DNA from: CAILKP01 sp038231815
Lineage (GTDB): Bacteria; Planctomycetota; Phycisphaerae; Phycisphaerales; UBA1924
Direction of reading: 5' to 3'
Length of the DNA stretch: 25,602 nucleotides
NCBI GenBank assembly: GCA_038231815.1
Contig: JBBRKQ010000058.1
Location: forward strand, 1-25,602
The notes under the pieces were generated by a model. The model had not been told where the DNA came from, made no database searches, and saw only the letters and a program-made list of their open reading frames with translations. The stretch's first letter is position 1. The number at the start of each line of letters is the position of its first letter. Of the stretch, positions 24,186-25,602 are shown piece by piece. The position numbers and the translations under genes were made by a program.

Positions 24186-24246
24186 GATGAAAGGTTCGCC
24201 AGTCGTGAGTCAAACATCGCGAGTGAGAGCAACAGGTAACTGAACC

Positions 24247-25143
24247 ATGAAGGATGAGCGCGGAGATGAGAATGAAGGCCCGCGGCGGACGCGAAGCCCG
24301 GCGGATGGGCGCAGCGAGCGGTTAAGTCCCAAGCAGCGCAAGCTTGGGCATTGTTCGCTTTCCCGCTGTCACTCTTTTGCTGTCTCTCGGCCTTCGCCCG
24401 CGTTCACCCTCATCGAGCTCCTTGTGGTCATCGCCATCATCGCGCTGCTGGTGGGGATTTTGCTACCGGCACTCAGCGCAGCGCGAAACTCCGCCCGCGC
24501 TGTCGCATGCTCGGGCAAGCTCCAACAGCTCGGCATCGCACTCACCGGATACCTCACCGACAGCAAGGACCAACTGCCGCAGGTGCGGGTGGATGTGGGC
24601 GGCGGATACATGAGCAACGTGGGCGCTTTGTTTGGAGGCAAAAAGGGCTCGCTGCCGGCGTACGGGATTAACGAGTACGGTGCAGAGCGGCGGCCGCTGA
24701 ACCGCTACCTGGCAATGCCCAGCTTCGCCCCCGACAGTGCCGCGGGCAATGTGGAGGTTGATGCGTACCGGTCGCCGGGTGATACGGGTGGTGAGGTGCC
24801 GGGGATTGGTCCAACCAACAGCATGTACGAACTGCTTGGCTCAAGCTACACGCTTAATGATCACACGCTGGAGGGTGAGGGCAATACAACACTGATCCCG
24901 CAAGATGGGGGCAAGATGCCACCGGTGACCTGGCCCACGAAGACCTGGGTGCTGGGTAGCCACACGATTTATAATTATCAGGAAGATGGCGACCGCAAGC
25001 ACGTTTGGTATGGCCGCAAGGCCGGTGACACCGCAGCAAACCTGCTGTACTTGGACATGCACGTGGGCAACCAACGGCGGGTGCCGAAGGGGATTGTGAA
25101 TACGACGACGGAGTACACGTTTTTGCCGAGCGAACCGCGGTAA
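24247..25143 (+). CDS. Type II pseudopilin-like protein (prepilin N-terminal methylation motif)
   Basis: This 298-aa protein carries the prepilin signature AFTLIELLVVIAIIALL at about 52-68. A prepilin peptidase would cut before Phe, with Ala rather than the usual Gly at -1, as is common in planctomycete pseudopilins. Glu at +5 is present. The mature protein has a hydrophobic helix, then a C-terminal globular part with family-typical YLDMHVGNQRRVPKG near the end, as in the large planctomycete H-X9-DG/DUF1559-like pseudopilin families, although the canonical H-X9-DG motif itself is not clear. The leader is unusually long (about 52 residues, Arg-rich); no ATG lies closer, so the true start may differ. 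Such proteins are exported through a type II-like system and are numerous in planctomycetes; substrate and role unknown. Confidence 0.85.
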   Translation: MKDERGDENEGPRRTRSPADGRSERLSPKQRKLGHCSLSRCHSFAVSRPSPAFTLIELLVVIAIIALLVGILLPALSAARNSARAVACSGKLQQLGIALTGYLTDSKDQLPQVRVDVGGGYMSNVGALFGGKKGSLPAYGINEYGAERRPLNRYLAMPSFAPDSAAGNVEVDAYRSPGDTGGEVPGIGPTNSMYELLGSSYTLNDHTLEGEGNTTLIPQDGGKMPPVTWPTKTWVLGSHTIYNYQEDGDRKHVWYGRKAGDTAANLLYLDMHVGNQRRVPKGIVNTTTEYTFLPSEPR

Positions 25144-25303
25144 GGCGAACAGTAGAAATGGCTTATTGAGCGAGAAGCCAAGCGGCCACGTCCCGGCAAA
25201 TGCCCCGGTACGGTGAGTGGGCAGCGAGAGCATCAGCAAGCGTGAGGCGATTGAAACCAGCGACGGCGAAGCGGTGGCACTGCCTTTCGTCCCGATGGTC
25301 TGG
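25144..25303. other. Gap after the pseudopilin gene
   Basis: I see no supported gene, terminator hairpin or repeat in this stretch. Confidence 0.4.
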
Positions 25304-25602
25304 TCAAAGCACAATAATCATCACGGTTGCCTCTTTGACGGCTTTGGAGGTGTCAGCCGCATACTTAGCTGGATTGGTTGGTGGCTCCCGCAGTTTCCCC
25401 GCCAACTCTGGCAACGCTTGCAACGTCTCGCGCAGGAAGAATTGCTGGGGAGAGTTCGTAGTTTTGCTTCGCGGGGATTTGACCGGGCAGTTTAAGACGG
25501 GATTTCCATTTTGACCCGGAGGCAAGGCCAAAGGATGCGTCGACAGTTCCGGCAACAGCCGCCCGCCCACGGGAACAGGTGCCGCCAGAACCAAAAAACA
25601 CA
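25304..25602 (-). CDS. Possible C-terminal part of a gene running off the window
   Basis: On the minus strand the frame ending at 25304 is open to the window edge. It reads as plausible protein: a Pro-rich stretch, then QQFFLRETLQALPELAGKLR and KYAADTSKAVKEATVMIIVL to the stop. It shows a helical, amphipathic character. No family is recognisable. Competing plus-strand frames (25200-25514) are Arg/Ser-rich and less protein-like. If real, the gene begins beyond 25602. Confidence 0.35.
   Translation of the reverse strand, partial: CFLVLAAPVPVGGRLLPELSTHPLALPPGQNGNPVLNCPVKSPRSKTTNSPQQFFLRETLQALPELAGKLREPPTNPAKYAADTSKAVKEATVMIIVL

Overview
The window looks like chromosomal DNA from a GC-rich planctomycete, most likely of the Phycisphaerae type. 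The pointers are a double DUF1080 secreted protein, a pseudopilin of the FTLIELLVVIAII type with alanine before the cleavage site, tandem small membrane proteins ending in a CxxC...CPEC zinc ribbon, a lipoprotein I cannot place, and housekeeping genes (lysS, ATP-type pckA, sucC, tRNA-His) scattered between accessory genes. This assignment is inference from gene content only.

The standout is at the left edge (248-2683). An almost canonical photoactive yellow protein (PYP, 899-1288) keeps every chromophore-pocket residue of the Halorhodospira halophila protein, at about two thirds identity with no internal gap. It is followed by the specialised short 4-coumarate:CoA ligase that activates p-coumarate for PYP loading (1436-2683) and preceded by an unrecognised helical, acidic 163-aa protein (248-739) that is a candidate partner. 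A strong intrinsic terminator separates pyp from the ligase. PYPs are known to me mainly from Proteobacteria, so a blue-light receptor module here would be a notable extension. A tyrosine ammonia-lyase, which would make the chromophore precursor, is not in the window.

From 2.7 to 10.6 kb come an exported endonuclease/exonuclease/phosphatase-fold lipoprotein, a double DUF1080 protein, a SAM-methyltransferase-like protein, a divergent polysaccharide flippase, and a tandem pair of NfeD proteins (a long one with a ClpP-class protease domain and a short one). From 10.6 to 12.5 kb lies a less stable stretch: three copies of an AT-rich 'ATTTGACC' repeat flank a 221-aa gene of unknown function, and the last copy abuts a truncated, stop-interrupted MarR-type regulator remnant.

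From 12.5 to 17.2 kb, all on the minus strand, are lysS, an HD-GYP-like protein with GWP in place of GYP, and a proline/alanine-rich lipoprotein. From 17.3 kb the genes are on the plus strand: two small exported or membrane proteins, a possibly frameshifted ORF, tRNA-His (minus strand), pckA, two tandem zinc-ribbon membrane proteins, sucC (without sucD next to it) and a type II pseudopilin. Central carbon genes pckA and sucC lie close together but do not form an obvious operon. Plus-strand GC skew changes sign from C>G to G>C near 14 kb regardless of gene orientation, which is the pattern expected at a replication origin or a rearrangement junction.
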